Source: Thermoleophilia bacterium
GTDB lineage: Bacteria > Actinomycetota > Thermoleophilia > Miltoncostaeales > Miltoncostaeaceae
Assembly (NCBI GenBank): GCA_017882545.1
Contig: JADGPG010000101.1
Coordinates: 1-32,819, forward strand
DNA: 32,819 nt
Direction: 5' to 3'
Both the position numbers and the translations under genes were made by a program. Below are positions 22,720 to 29,623 of the stretch, one piece after another; position 1 is the first letter of the stretch; the number at the start of each line of letters is the position of its first letter. The notes below the pieces were generated by a model. It was not told where the DNA came from. It ran no database searches and saw nothing but the letters and a program-made list of their open reading frames with translations.

Positions 22720-23424
22720 TCAGCGCAGGTCGATGACCTCGCGCGAGCGCAGGTGCACGATCACCTTGCGCTTGACCCGCTGCAGGGCGTTGTCGACGGT
22801 CTTGGGCGTGCAACCCAAGCGACCGGCGATCTCCTCGTAGGAGCGCCCCTCCAGATACATCGTCAGCACCCCGCTCTCGAGATCCGAGAGCGTCGCGCCG
22901 AGGCAGCCGATCAACGACCGCAGCTCCTCGGATGAGATCGCCTGGTTGATCGGATCCCAGGCCGGGTCGTCGGGGAGAATCTCAGCGAGCGACATCTCCT
23001 GGTCCGACGAGGCGCCCGCGCGCGAATGGCTGAACGACACATACGTGTTCAGCGGGGTGTGCTTGTTGCGGGCGGCGGTCTTGATCGCGGTGATGATCTG
23101 GCGCGTCACGCACAACTCGGCGAACGAGCGAAATGAGGCCTCGCGGTCGGGGCGGTAGTCCCGCACGGCCTTGTAGAGACCGATCAGCCCCTCCTGGATG
23201 AGGTCTTCGCCTTCACCCCCGGCGAGAAAGTAGGAGCTCGCCCGCAGTCGGACAAAACCCCTGTAACGGTCGACGATCTTGTCCATCGCGACCGCGTCAC
23301 CGGCCCGGGCACGCGCAATGAGCCCACGATCGGTGATCTCATTCTCAGTCTGAGGTTCATAGCCCCCACGGATGCGCCGAACGGCGGAATCCTGCGTGTT
23401 CGCGGCAGAAATGGCGAATGACAC
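22720..23424 (-). CDS. sigH: RNA polymerase sigma factor, SigH (Spo0H) type
   Basis: 234 aa. Region 2: 'IDxYR.FVR..ASSYFLAGGEGEDLIQEGLIGLYKAVRDY' (about 50-90) and 'FRSFAELCVTRQIITAIKTAARNKHTPLNTYVSF' (98-131), nearly motif-for-motif the B. subtilis SigH sequence. Region 4: 'LSDLESGVLTMYLEGRSYEEIAGRLGCTPKTVDNALQRVKRK' (179-220), a helix-turn-helix. An unusual ~30-residue N-terminal extension precedes region 2. GTG 23424 is chosen because GGAGAG lies 4 nt upstream; a TTG at 23517 would read through a leader hairpin. No anti-sigma gene is adjacent. The position next to rlmB, as in Bacillus, supports orthology. In Bacillus SigH drives the transition to stationary phase, competence and sporulation; its role here is unknown. 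Confidence 0.92.
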   Translation of the reverse strand: MSFAISAANTQDSAVRRIRGGYEPQTENEITDRGLIARARAGDAVAMDKIVDRYRGFVRLRASSYFLAGGEGEDLIQEGLIGLYKAVRDYRPDREASFRSFAELCVTRQIITAIKTAARNKHTPLNTYVSFSHSRAGASSDQEMSLAEILPDDPAWDPINQAISSEELRSLIGCLGATLSDLESGVLTMYLEGRSYEEIAGRLGCTPKTVDNALQRVKRKVIVHLRSREVIDLR

Positions 23425-23455
23425 GGCGCTCTCCGGAAAGTCTGATCCTGAGGTA

Positions 23456-23475
23456 GAGGGTTCGATTTGACCCTC
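23456..23475 (-). promoter_or_regulatory. Hairpin in the sigH 5' leader
   Basis: GAGGGT and ACCCTC form a 6-bp stem with an 8-nt AT-rich loop, between a putative promoter and the ribosome binding site, 31 nt before the GTG start. It could affect translation or mRNA stability. No T-run follows. Confidence 0.35.
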
Positions 23476-23483
23476 CGCGCAGG

Positions 23484-23512
23484 ATGTTATGTGACCGACG
23501 CACGTTTTGGAA
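23484..23512 (-). promoter_or_regulatory. Putative sigH promoter
   Basis: Minus strand TTCCAA (23512-23507), a 17-nt spacer and TAACAT (23489-23484), in the 103-bp rlmB-sigH gap. The spacing is good and the hexamers are moderate. Confidence 0.35.
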
Positions 23513-23527
23513 GGCAAGTTGCGGGAA

Positions 23528-24232
23528 TCACAAAGATTTCTCGCCCCGCACCGCTTCGAACAGCAGCAGCGCGCATGCCACGGAGAGGTTCAGCGACGCG
23601 ACACTGCCGTGCATCGGGATCCGCACCATTGCCGCACATCCTGCAGCAACCTTCGGACGGAGCCCTGCGCCCTCGCTCCCCATCACGACGACCTCATCGC
23701 CCCGCCATTCGAGAGCGCGGAAGTCCTCCGCGGCCTCGGGGTCGGACCCCACCACCACCCGGCCGGCGTCGGCGGCCTCGCTGAGGAACCCCGCAATGCT
23801 TCCGACCCTGGCGACCAGCAGATGCTCGACGGCGCCGGCCGAGGTCTTGCACACCGTGGGGGTCACCCCGGGCGAGCCGCGGTTCGCGACGACCACGCCC
23901 ATCGCGCCGGCGGCGTCGGCAGCGCGGCAGATCGCCCCAAAATTGCGCGGGTCCTGGGCCCCGTCCAGACACACGATCGGCCCGGACGCCTCGAGGACGT
24001 CGCGCACCGTCGCATAGGGGTACGGCTCGGCCTGGGCCACGACGCCCTGATGATCGGAGGTACCGGCCATGTGCCCGAGTTCGGCCTTGTGGGTCGCGAT
24101 GACGCGTCGGCCCGCCAGCCAGTCGGCGTCGGCAAGCTGTGGCAGAACCCAGATGCGCTCGATCCGGCGGCGCCCGGCCCGAAGCGCCTCGCGCACGGGG
24201 TTGCGACCGTAGATGAGTTCTGTCTCGGTCAC
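23528..24232 (-). CDS. rlmB: 23S rRNA 2'-O-methyltransferase RlmB/TrmH family (SPOUT)
   Basis: 234 aa. The N-terminal substrate-binding domain ('LIYGRNPVREALRAGRRRIERIWV') is followed by the SPOUT catalytic domain with motif 1 'LDGAQDPRNFGAICRAADAAGA' (catalytic Arg and Asn), motif 2 'VVMGSEGAGLR' and motif 3 'IPMHGSVASLNLSVACALLLFE', which forms the SAM-binding knot. RlmB methylates G2251 of 23S rRNA in E. coli. GTG 24232 overlaps the cysS stop (GTGA). The order cysS-rlmB-sigH matches Bacillus. Confidence 0.95.
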   Translation of the reverse strand: MTETELIYGRNPVREALRAGRRRIERIWVLPQLADADWLAGRRVIATHKAELGHMAGTSDHQGVVAQAEPYPYATVRDVLEASGPIVCLDGAQDPRNFGAICRAADAAGAMGVVVANRGSPGVTPTVCKTSAGAVEHLLVARVGSIAGFLSEAADAGRVVVGSDPEAAEDFRALEWRGDEVVVMGSEGAGLRPKVAAGCAAMVRIPMHGSVASLNLSVACALLLFEAVRGEKSL

Positions 24233-25641
24233 TTCGGCGTGACCTGCGGACCCTCGGGCGTGTCGCGTACCTGGTAACCGGCGGCCTCGATCCGATCCCG
24301 CAACTCGTCGGCCAGCGCGAACTCCCGCGCCGCGCGTGCCCCCTCCCGCTCGGTGGCCAGCGCGAGGATCTCCGCCGGAGCGCCGGGCTCGGGATCGGCG
24401 AGCCCGGCGAGGCCGAGCACGTCCAGCAGGCCGACGAACGCGGCGCGCGCGGCGCGCAGCTGATCGATGTCGGGGCGCTCGCCCTCGACCGCACGGTTGA
24501 TGGCGTGGACGGCCTCGAACAGGGCCGCAAACGCGCGCGGGGTGTGGAAGTCGTCGTCGAGGGCCTGAAAGAAGTCCTGGCGGGCAACGACCAGCGACTC
24601 GGCCAACTCGCGGTTGAAGCCCTCGCCGGGCGCGGATTCGGCGCGGTCCAGCGCCCGAGCGGCGTTGCGGATCGAATCCACCTGGCGGGCGGTGTCCTCG
24701 AGGGCGGCATCACCGAACGGGAGTTTCGAGCGATAGTGGGTCCGCAGGAAGAACGCGACGAGCACGTCGCGCCCCCAGCGGTCGAGGGCATCGCGCAGCA
24801 GCACGATGTTTCCCTCGCTCTTGGACATCTTGCCGCCAAGCTCCAGCATCTCGTTGTGGGCCCAGATTCGGGCCATCGGCACGCCGTTGGCCCCTTCACT
24901 CTGGGCGATTTCGTTCTCGTGATGCGGGAACGCCAGGTCGATGCCGCCGCCGTGGACGTCGAACGACGGTCCGAGTGCCGCCGCGGCCATGGCGGAGCAT
25001 TCGATGTGCCATCCCGGGCGGCCGGGGCCCCAGGGCGAGTCCCATGACGTGTCCTCGTCGGGCTTGTGCCCCTTCCACAGCGCGAAGTCGAGCGGATGCT
25101 CCTTCGTCTCCCCCGGCTCGGTCACGAGCATCTCGTCGAGGCGGCGCCCGGACAGCTTGCCGTAGCCGGGGAATCGGTCAACGCGGAAGTAGACGTCGCC
25201 CGCACTCGGGTAGGCGAGCCCGACGTCGATGAGCCGCGCGATCATGGCGATGATCTCGGGCAAGTGCTCGGTCACGGTCGGTTCAACGTCGGGGCGGCCG
25301 AGCCCAAGGCGGTCGGTGTCGGCCACGTACTCGGCGCGATAACGCTCGGCGAGAACGTCAGAGCGGACGCCCTCGCGGGTGGCGGCGACGTAAATCTTGT
25401 CGTTGATGTCGGTGACGTTGCAGACGTGGCGCACCGCGAACCCGCGTCGGGTCAGATAGCGCCTGAGCACCGAGAACACCACGAACGGGCGGGCGTTGCC
25501 CACATGGATCGGTCCGTAGACCGTCGGTCCGCAGACGTACATCCGCACGGTCCCGTCGGGACTCGTCGACAGCGGCTCCACTGTTCGCGACAATGTGCTG
25601 TAGAGGCGCGGCGCGTCGGTCGTCGGGATCGCGGTACTCAC
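24229..25641 (-). CDS. cysS: Cysteinyl-tRNA synthetase
   Basis: 470 aa, class I synthetase. Zinc-binding Cys in 'MYVCGPTVYGPIHVGNARPFVVF' (with the HIGH-like 'HVGN'), the second zinc site 'GWHIECSAMAAAALG...DVHGGGIDLAFPHHENEIAQSE', KMSKS as 'GGKMSKSEGNIVLL', and a DALR-type helical anticodon region at the end. The GTG start at 25641 overlaps the ispF stop (GTGA) and has GGAGG just upstream; the reading frame is open further up but only as a shadow of ispF. It charges tRNA-Cys. The actinobacterial mycothiol paralogue MshC is shorter and lacks this C-terminal part. Confidence 0.97.
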   Translation of the reverse strand: MSTAIPTTDAPRLYSTLSRTVEPLSTSPDGTVRMYVCGPTVYGPIHVGNARPFVVFSVLRRYLTRRGFAVRHVCNVTDINDKIYVAATREGVRSDVLAERYRAEYVADTDRLGLGRPDVEPTVTEHLPEIIAMIARLIDVGLAYPSAGDVYFRVDRFPGYGKLSGRRLDEMLVTEPGETKEHPLDFALWKGHKPDEDTSWDSPWGPGRPGWHIECSAMAAAALGPSFDVHGGGIDLAFPHHENEIAQSEGANGVPMARIWAHNEMLELGGKMSKSEGNIVLLRDALDRWGRDVLVAFFLRTHYRSKLPFGDAALEDTARQVDSIRNAARALDRAESAPGEGFNRELAESLVVARQDFFQALDDDFHTPRAFAALFEAVHAINRAVEGERPDIDQLRAARAAFVGLLDVLGLAGLADPEPGAPAEILALATEREGARAAREFALADELRDRIEAAGYQVRDTPEGPQVTPK

Positions 25642-26117
25642 ACGGCCTCCGTTGCCGTCGATGCCACCAGCGCCACCGCCTGGCAGGCGATCCCCTCGCC
25701 GCGTCCGGTGAAACCCATCGTCTCGGTCGTGGTTGCATGGACGGTCACCGGTGCGCCGAGCGCCGCGGTCATGCCGTCCTGCATCGCCTGGCGATGCGGA
25801 CCGATCCGCGGTGCCTCGCAGACGACGACCGCGTGGGCGTTGAGCACCCTCAGCCCGGCGGCCACGACGCGATCGCGGACGTGGCCGAGCAGGACCGCTC
25901 CCGACACGCCGGCCCACGCGGGATCCCCGGGCGGAAACAACGCACCGATGTCCGGGAGGCCCCCGGCAGACAAGACCGCATCGCACACCGCGTGGGCCAC
26001 CACGTCGCCGTCACTATGGCCGACGAGCCCCGCCGAATGCGGGATCTCGACGGTGCCCAGCATCAGCGGCCGGCCGTCGCCAAAGCGGTGCGCATCGACC
26101 CCGAGCCCGACCCTCAT
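25638..26117 (-). CDS. ispF: 2-C-methyl-D-erythritol 2,4-cyclodiphosphate synthase
   Basis: 159 aa. Fifth step of the MEP isoprenoid pathway. Metal ligands in 'GLGVDAHRFG' (Asp8, His10) and 'GLVGHSDGDVVAHAVCDAVLSAGGLPDIGALFP', plus the 'TTTETMGFTGRGEGIACQAVALV' CMP/loop signature. The lysine of the usual 'VKATTTE' is His here ('VHATTTE'). The ATG overlaps the preceding PHP gene stop (ATGA). ispD lies one gene upstream. Confidence 0.97.
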   Translation of the reverse strand: MRVGLGVDAHRFGDGRPLMLGTVEIPHSAGLVGHSDGDVVAHAVCDAVLSAGGLPDIGALFPPGDPAWAGVSGAVLLGHVRDRVVAAGLRVLNAHAVVVCEAPRIGPHRQAMQDGMTAALGAPVTVHATTTETMGFTGRGEGIACQAVALVASTATEAV

Positions 26118-26977
26118 GCCCAGTCCGCGATCGGGGTCAGGGACCGTCTACGGCCGGCAAAGCGGGTCAAATGGTCATATCCCACGCCACGCAGCGCAGC
26201 GACCGCGGTCGGGTAACCGGCGGCGATGTCGGCCGGGCGATGCGCGTCGCTTGCGAGCGTCACGGCGATCCCGGCGGCGGCGCACATCGCCAGCAGGTCG
26301 GGATTCGGATAGAGCTCGGCCGCCGGCTTGCGCAGGCCCGCGCTTGAACACTCGATCGCGACGCCCGATGCGGCGATCCGCGCCACGACCTCGGGCCATC
26401 GTGCACGTGCAGAGTCCGACGGTACGTGGCCGAGGACCTTCGGGAGATCGATGTGGGCAAGGACGTCGTAGAGCCCCGACTCGGCAGCGGCGACCAGCTC
26501 GTCGAAGTACCGCGACCAGACCTGCTCGGAGTCGACCGTCTCCCAGGCCAGATAGTCCGGATGATCGACGGCACCGTCGGCGAGCCAATGGACCGATCCG
26601 AGCACGATGTCGAACGGGCGCCCGTCCAGGAACGCGGCGATCTCGTCCCGCCGGTCGGGCAGCCAGTCCATCTCGATCCCGACCAAGACCGGAATCCCGG
26701 CCTCCCGCGCTGACACGAGCGCGTCGCAATAGGCGTCGATGTCCTCGGTCGCCTCCTCGCGCCACCACGGGTTCGAGTGCCAGTCACGCGCCTCCGCGAA
26801 GCGGTGCACGTGCTCGGTGACTGCGATCTCGTGCACGCCCCGCGCACGTGCCGAATCGGCGTAGCGACGGATCCAGCCCTCGGACAGGTAGCCGCCGAGC
26901 GCGTCCCAGTCGACGGCGTGCTCGGCGCGTGCCGCGGCGCCGTCCGGCTGCAGGTGAAGGTGGTAGTCGGTCAACAT
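26114..26977 (-). CDS. PHP-domain phosphoesterase (histidinol-phosphatase HisK/HisJ-like)
   Basis: 287 aa. Metal-binding motifs of the PHP fold are present: 'DYHLHLQ' (His6, His8), 'EIAVTEHVHRF', 'GIEMDWLPD', 'DIVLGSVHWL', 'DVLAHIDLPK', 'AIECSSAGLRKP' and 'VTLASDAHRP'. The overall layout matches HisJ-type histidinol-phosphate phosphatases, and this may be a missing his-pathway enzyme, but other phosphate-ester substrates are possible. It is inserted between ispD (15 nt) and ispF (ATGA overlap), where Bacillus and mycobacteria have no gene. ATG 26977. Confidence 0.85.
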   Translation of the reverse strand: MLTDYHLHLQPDGAAARAEHAVDWDALGGYLSEGWIRRYADSARARGVHEIAVTEHVHRFAEARDWHSNPWWREEATEDIDAYCDALVSAREAGIPVLVGIEMDWLPDRRDEIAAFLDGRPFDIVLGSVHWLADGAVDHPDYLAWETVDSEQVWSRYFDELVAAAESGLYDVLAHIDLPKVLGHVPSDSARARWPEVVARIAASGVAIECSSAGLRKPAAELYPNPDLLAMCAAAGIAVTLASDAHRPADIAAGYPTAVAALRGVGYDHLTRFAGRRRSLTPIADWA

Positions 26978-26992
26978 CTGCGGCCGCCCACG

Positions 26993-27706
26993 TTACCGGA
27001 CGGGCCCGATGTCGGTGTCGGCCAGCAGAAGCTCGGCGATGCGGATGTCGGCCGGCGTCGTGACCTTCAGGTTGGGCATCATCGAGGCCACCACGTGGAC
27101 CCGACCGCCGATCGCCTCGACCATCGACGCACAGTCGGTCGCCGCGGCGAGACGGTCGTCCGCACGCGCCGCCGTGAACGCGTCCACCAGTACCTGGCGA
27201 CGAAACACCTGCGGGGTCTGGGCGAGCCAGAGCCCGTCCCGGGCCGGCGTTGCGACGATCACCCCGTCGTCGTCGACACGCTTGGGGGTGTCGGCGAGCG
27301 GCACCGCGGCGATCGCGCCGTCGGCGTCGGATGCCCGTGCGATCACGGCGTCGATCAGCTCGGGACGCACCAGCGGACGCGCCGCGTCGTGCACCACGAC
27401 CAGATCCACGTCGTCACCGAGTGCGCTCAGGCCGAATTCCACCGACTCGGCACGCGACCTTCCACCCGCGACGACCTGGTCGGGATCGAGTCCGAGTGCG
27501 TGCGCCAGCTCGCCCTCATGCCCCGGCGGCCCGACGACGACGACGCCGGTGATCCCGTCGGCGGCGGCCAGCGCGTCGAGGCACCAGGCCGCCAACGCGC
27601 GCCCGGCCACCGGCATGAGCGCCTTCGGCATCCCCGCACCCATGCGCACGCCGGCACCCGCGGCGACCACGATTGCGGCGCAGGTCGGTGGCGGGCCGTC
27701 AGCCAC
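26993..27706 (-). CDS. ispD: 2-C-methyl-D-erythritol 4-phosphate cytidylyltransferase
   Basis: 237 aa. Third step of the MEP pathway. Nucleotide loop 'IVVAAGAGVRMGAGMPKALMPVAGRAL', 'VAGGRSRAESVEFGLSAL', 'VVVHDAARPLVRPELIDAVI', 'VPLADTPKRV' (usually DTVK), 'LAQTPQVFRRQVL', 'TDCASMVEAIGG' and the catalytic-end 'NLKVTTPADI'. GTG start at 27706. The PIN-TRAM gene ends 61 nt upstream. Confidence 0.96.
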   Translation of the reverse strand: MADGPPPTCAAIVVAAGAGVRMGAGMPKALMPVAGRALAAWCLDALAAADGITGVVVVGPPGHEGELAHALGLDPDQVVAGGRSRAESVEFGLSALGDDVDLVVVHDAARPLVRPELIDAVIARASDADGAIAAVPLADTPKRVDDDGVIVATPARDGLWLAQTPQVFRRQVLVDAFTAARADDRLAAATDCASMVEAIGGRVHVVASMMPNLKVTTPADIRIAELLLADTDIGPVR

Positions 27707-27767
27707 CCGGACCCCCGCGGCCGGCCGGGCGGTCGCGGCCCGGCGCTGGCTGCGCCGGCGGGATCAC

Positions 27768-28808
27768 CTAGGCGGAGACCCCGTGGCCGACCACGCGGGT
27801 GAAGATCATCTTCCCGGAGGGGCTCTGCAGGATCGAGGTGACCTCGACGTCGACCTGCTGACCCATCAGCTTCCGGCCGCCCTCGACGACGATCATCGTC
27901 CCGTCGTCGAGGTACCCGACGCCCTGGTCATACTCGCGCCCCTCGCGGATCACCTTGATCGACAGCGGCTCGCCTGGAAGCACCGCGGGCTTGAGCGCGT
28001 TGGCGAGCTCGTTGACGTTGAGTACCTCGACGCCCTGGATCTGGGCCACCTTGTTGAGGTTGTAGTCGGTGGTGACGATGGAGGCGCCCAGCTCGCGGGC
28101 GAGCCGAACCAGACGGCTGTCGACCTGGTCCTCCCCGCCGACGTCCGTGCTGCGGACCGAAAAGCCCCCGTTGGCGGTCTTCTTCATCTCTTCGACGATG
28201 TCGAGCCCGCGCCGTCCGCGGGCCCGCTTGAGCGGATCCGACGAGTCGGCGACGTGCTGGAGCTCCTCGAGGATGAAATCCGGCACCACGATCGCCCCGG
28301 ACAGGAACTTCGTGCGCATCACCTCGATCAGGCGTCCGTCGATGATGGCCGAGGTGTCGATCACCCGTGTCTGGGCGGTTCGCGAGCGCACGCCGACAAG
28401 GCGCAGAATGTCCACATGCTTGCGGGCCGCGATGCGCGTGAAGACGTAGGCGACCAACAGCACGACCGGCAACAGCAGGTAGGGACCGACAATCGGAAGT
28501 TGCGCGACGGCGATACCCGCCAACGCGGCGGCGACCAACCCGACCACGAGACCGAGCGCCCCGACGGTCAGCTCGGCGGCCGAGCGCCGGTCGGCGGCGC
28601 GGTCGAGCAAGCGCAGGCGGCCGCGCAGCCACCGTCCGGCGATCCCGCCGAAGATGAAGCCGAGCAACGCTCCGACGATGACCAACGCCGCCCAGAGCCC
28701 GTATGAGTACGGCGACCCCACGCGCGAGGACAGCGACACGCTGGCCGCCCCCTTGTAGGCGGCGAGCGCACCGAGCAGGGCCAGCACGATACGGCTGACC
28801 AGAATCAC
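27768..28808 (-). CDS. Membrane PIN/TRAM-domain protein (YacL-like)
   Basis: 346 aa. Four hydrophobic N-terminal spans ('LVSRIVLALLGALAAYKGA', 'YGLWAALVIVGALLGFIFGG', 'LTVGALGLVVGLVAAALAGIAVA', 'GPYLLLPVVLLVAYVFTRI') are followed by a PIN nuclease domain (about 145-265: 'RVIDTSAIIDGRLIEVMRTKFLSGAIVVPDFILEELQHVADSSD', 'EDQVDSRLVRLARELGASIVTTDYNLNKVA') with the acidic metal residues. A TRAM domain closes it (about 280-340: 'PGEPLSIKVIREGREYDQGVGYLDDGTMIVVEGG'). It is probably a membrane-tethered RNase. GTG 28808 overlaps the stop of a 32-aa leader ORF (GTGA). Bacillus has yacL at the same place. Confidence 0.93.
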   Translation of the reverse strand: MILVSRIVLALLGALAAYKGAASVSLSSRVGSPYSYGLWAALVIVGALLGFIFGGIAGRWLRGRLRLLDRAADRRSAAELTVGALGLVVGLVAAALAGIAVAQLPIVGPYLLLPVVLLVAYVFTRIAARKHVDILRLVGVRSRTAQTRVIDTSAIIDGRLIEVMRTKFLSGAIVVPDFILEELQHVADSSDPLKRARGRRGLDIVEEMKKTANGGFSVRSTDVGGEDQVDSRLVRLARELGASIVTTDYNLNKVAQIQGVEVLNVNELANALKPAVLPGEPLSIKVIREGREYDQGVGYLDDGTMIVVEGGRKLMGQQVDVEVTSILQSPSGKMIFTRVVGHGVSA

Positions 28809-28903
28809 CGGAACGGCCCCCGGTCCCGCGGCCGCACGGAGGGCAACGCGGCTGCGATCCGACCTGCGAACGCTCGCGCAGGTTGGTGGGATCGGCGGTT
28901 CAT
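28805..28903 (-). CDS. Putative leader ORF upstream of the PIN-TRAM gene (32 aa)
   Basis: An ATG with AAGGAG 10 nt upstream opens 32 codons, arginine- and proline-rich ('MNRRSHQPARAFAGRIAAAL'), whose TGA overlaps the GTG start of the PIN-TRAM gene by four bases. The PIN-TRAM GTG has no ribosome binding site of its own, so this small ORF probably delivers ribosomes to it. A functional peptide is possible but not shown. The stretch to carD (28904-29022) has no other recognised element. Confidence 0.5.
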   Translation of the reverse strand: MNRRSHQPARAFAGRIAAALPSVRPRDRGPFR

Positions 28904-29022
28904 TGGTGTACGGCTCCTTGCGGGTATCGCGATCGGCGGAGCTCGGTTACTGCCGCGGGCGCCGCCCCGAGATTCAAGGGTAGCGCGCGCCCCGCCATCG
29001 GTCGGCGGGCGTCAGTCCAGAA

Positions 29023-29619
29023 CTACTCCGCCGCGGGATCTTCTGTCTCGTCGTCCTCTGCTGCTCCGGCGGCGACCTTGGCGTCCGCGCGTCCGCCGCC
29101 GATGTTCTCGAGCAGATTCTCCAGGAAGTCGATGGCCTCCTGCTCTTCCATGTCGCAGGCGTACATCAGCTCGCTCGCCAGGATCTTCTTGGCGCGCCCG
29201 AACATCTGCTTCTCGCCGGTCGACAGCCCCTTGTCGAGGTCCCGAATCGACAGGTTCCGGACCACCTCGGCGAGCTCAAACACGTCGCCCGTCTTGATCT
29301 TGTCCCGGTTGTGCTTGAAGCGCCGGTTCCAGTTCTTGGGCATCTGGGTACCGTCGTCCTTGAGCACCGCCAGCACTTCTTGGACCGTCTGCTCGTCGAT
29401 GACCCGGCGCAGGCCCGCGCGCTCGGCGTTCTCCGCCGGGACCATGACGGTCATCTCGTTGTAGAGGATCGTGATCGTGAGGTACTCACGGCTCTGACCG
29501 AGGATCTCCTTGGTTTCCTTCTTCTCGACCACGCCCGCGCCGTGATGCGGATACACGACCTTGTCACCGACTTCGAACACCAGCCCCTCCTGCTCGTGGG
29601 ATATTCCGCCGCCAGCCAT
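29023..29619 (-). CDS. carD: CarD-family RNA polymerase-binding transcription regulator
   Basis: 198 aa. The N-terminal RNA polymerase interaction domain 'VFEVGDKVVYPHHGAGVVEKKETKEI' (binds the beta subunit) is followed by the helical DNA-binding domain ('MPKNWNRRFKHNRDKIKTGDVFELAEVVRNLSIRD', 'GEKQMFGRAKKILASELMYA'). It includes a Trp of the type that wedges into the upstream edge of the transcription bubble. An acidic C-terminal tail of about 25 residues is extra compared with mycobacterial CarD (162 aa). ATG 29619, 4 nt after the radA stop. CarD stabilises open promoter complexes, notably at rRNA promoters. Confidence 0.95.
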   Translation of the reverse strand: MAGGGISHEQEGLVFEVGDKVVYPHHGAGVVEKKETKEILGQSREYLTITILYNEMTVMVPAENAERAGLRRVIDEQTVQEVLAVLKDDGTQMPKNWNRRFKHNRDKIKTGDVFELAEVVRNLSIRDLDKGLSTGEKQMFGRAKKILASELMYACDMEEQEAIDFLENLLENIGGGRADAKVAAGAAEDDETEDPAAE

Positions 29620-29623
29620 CAGC

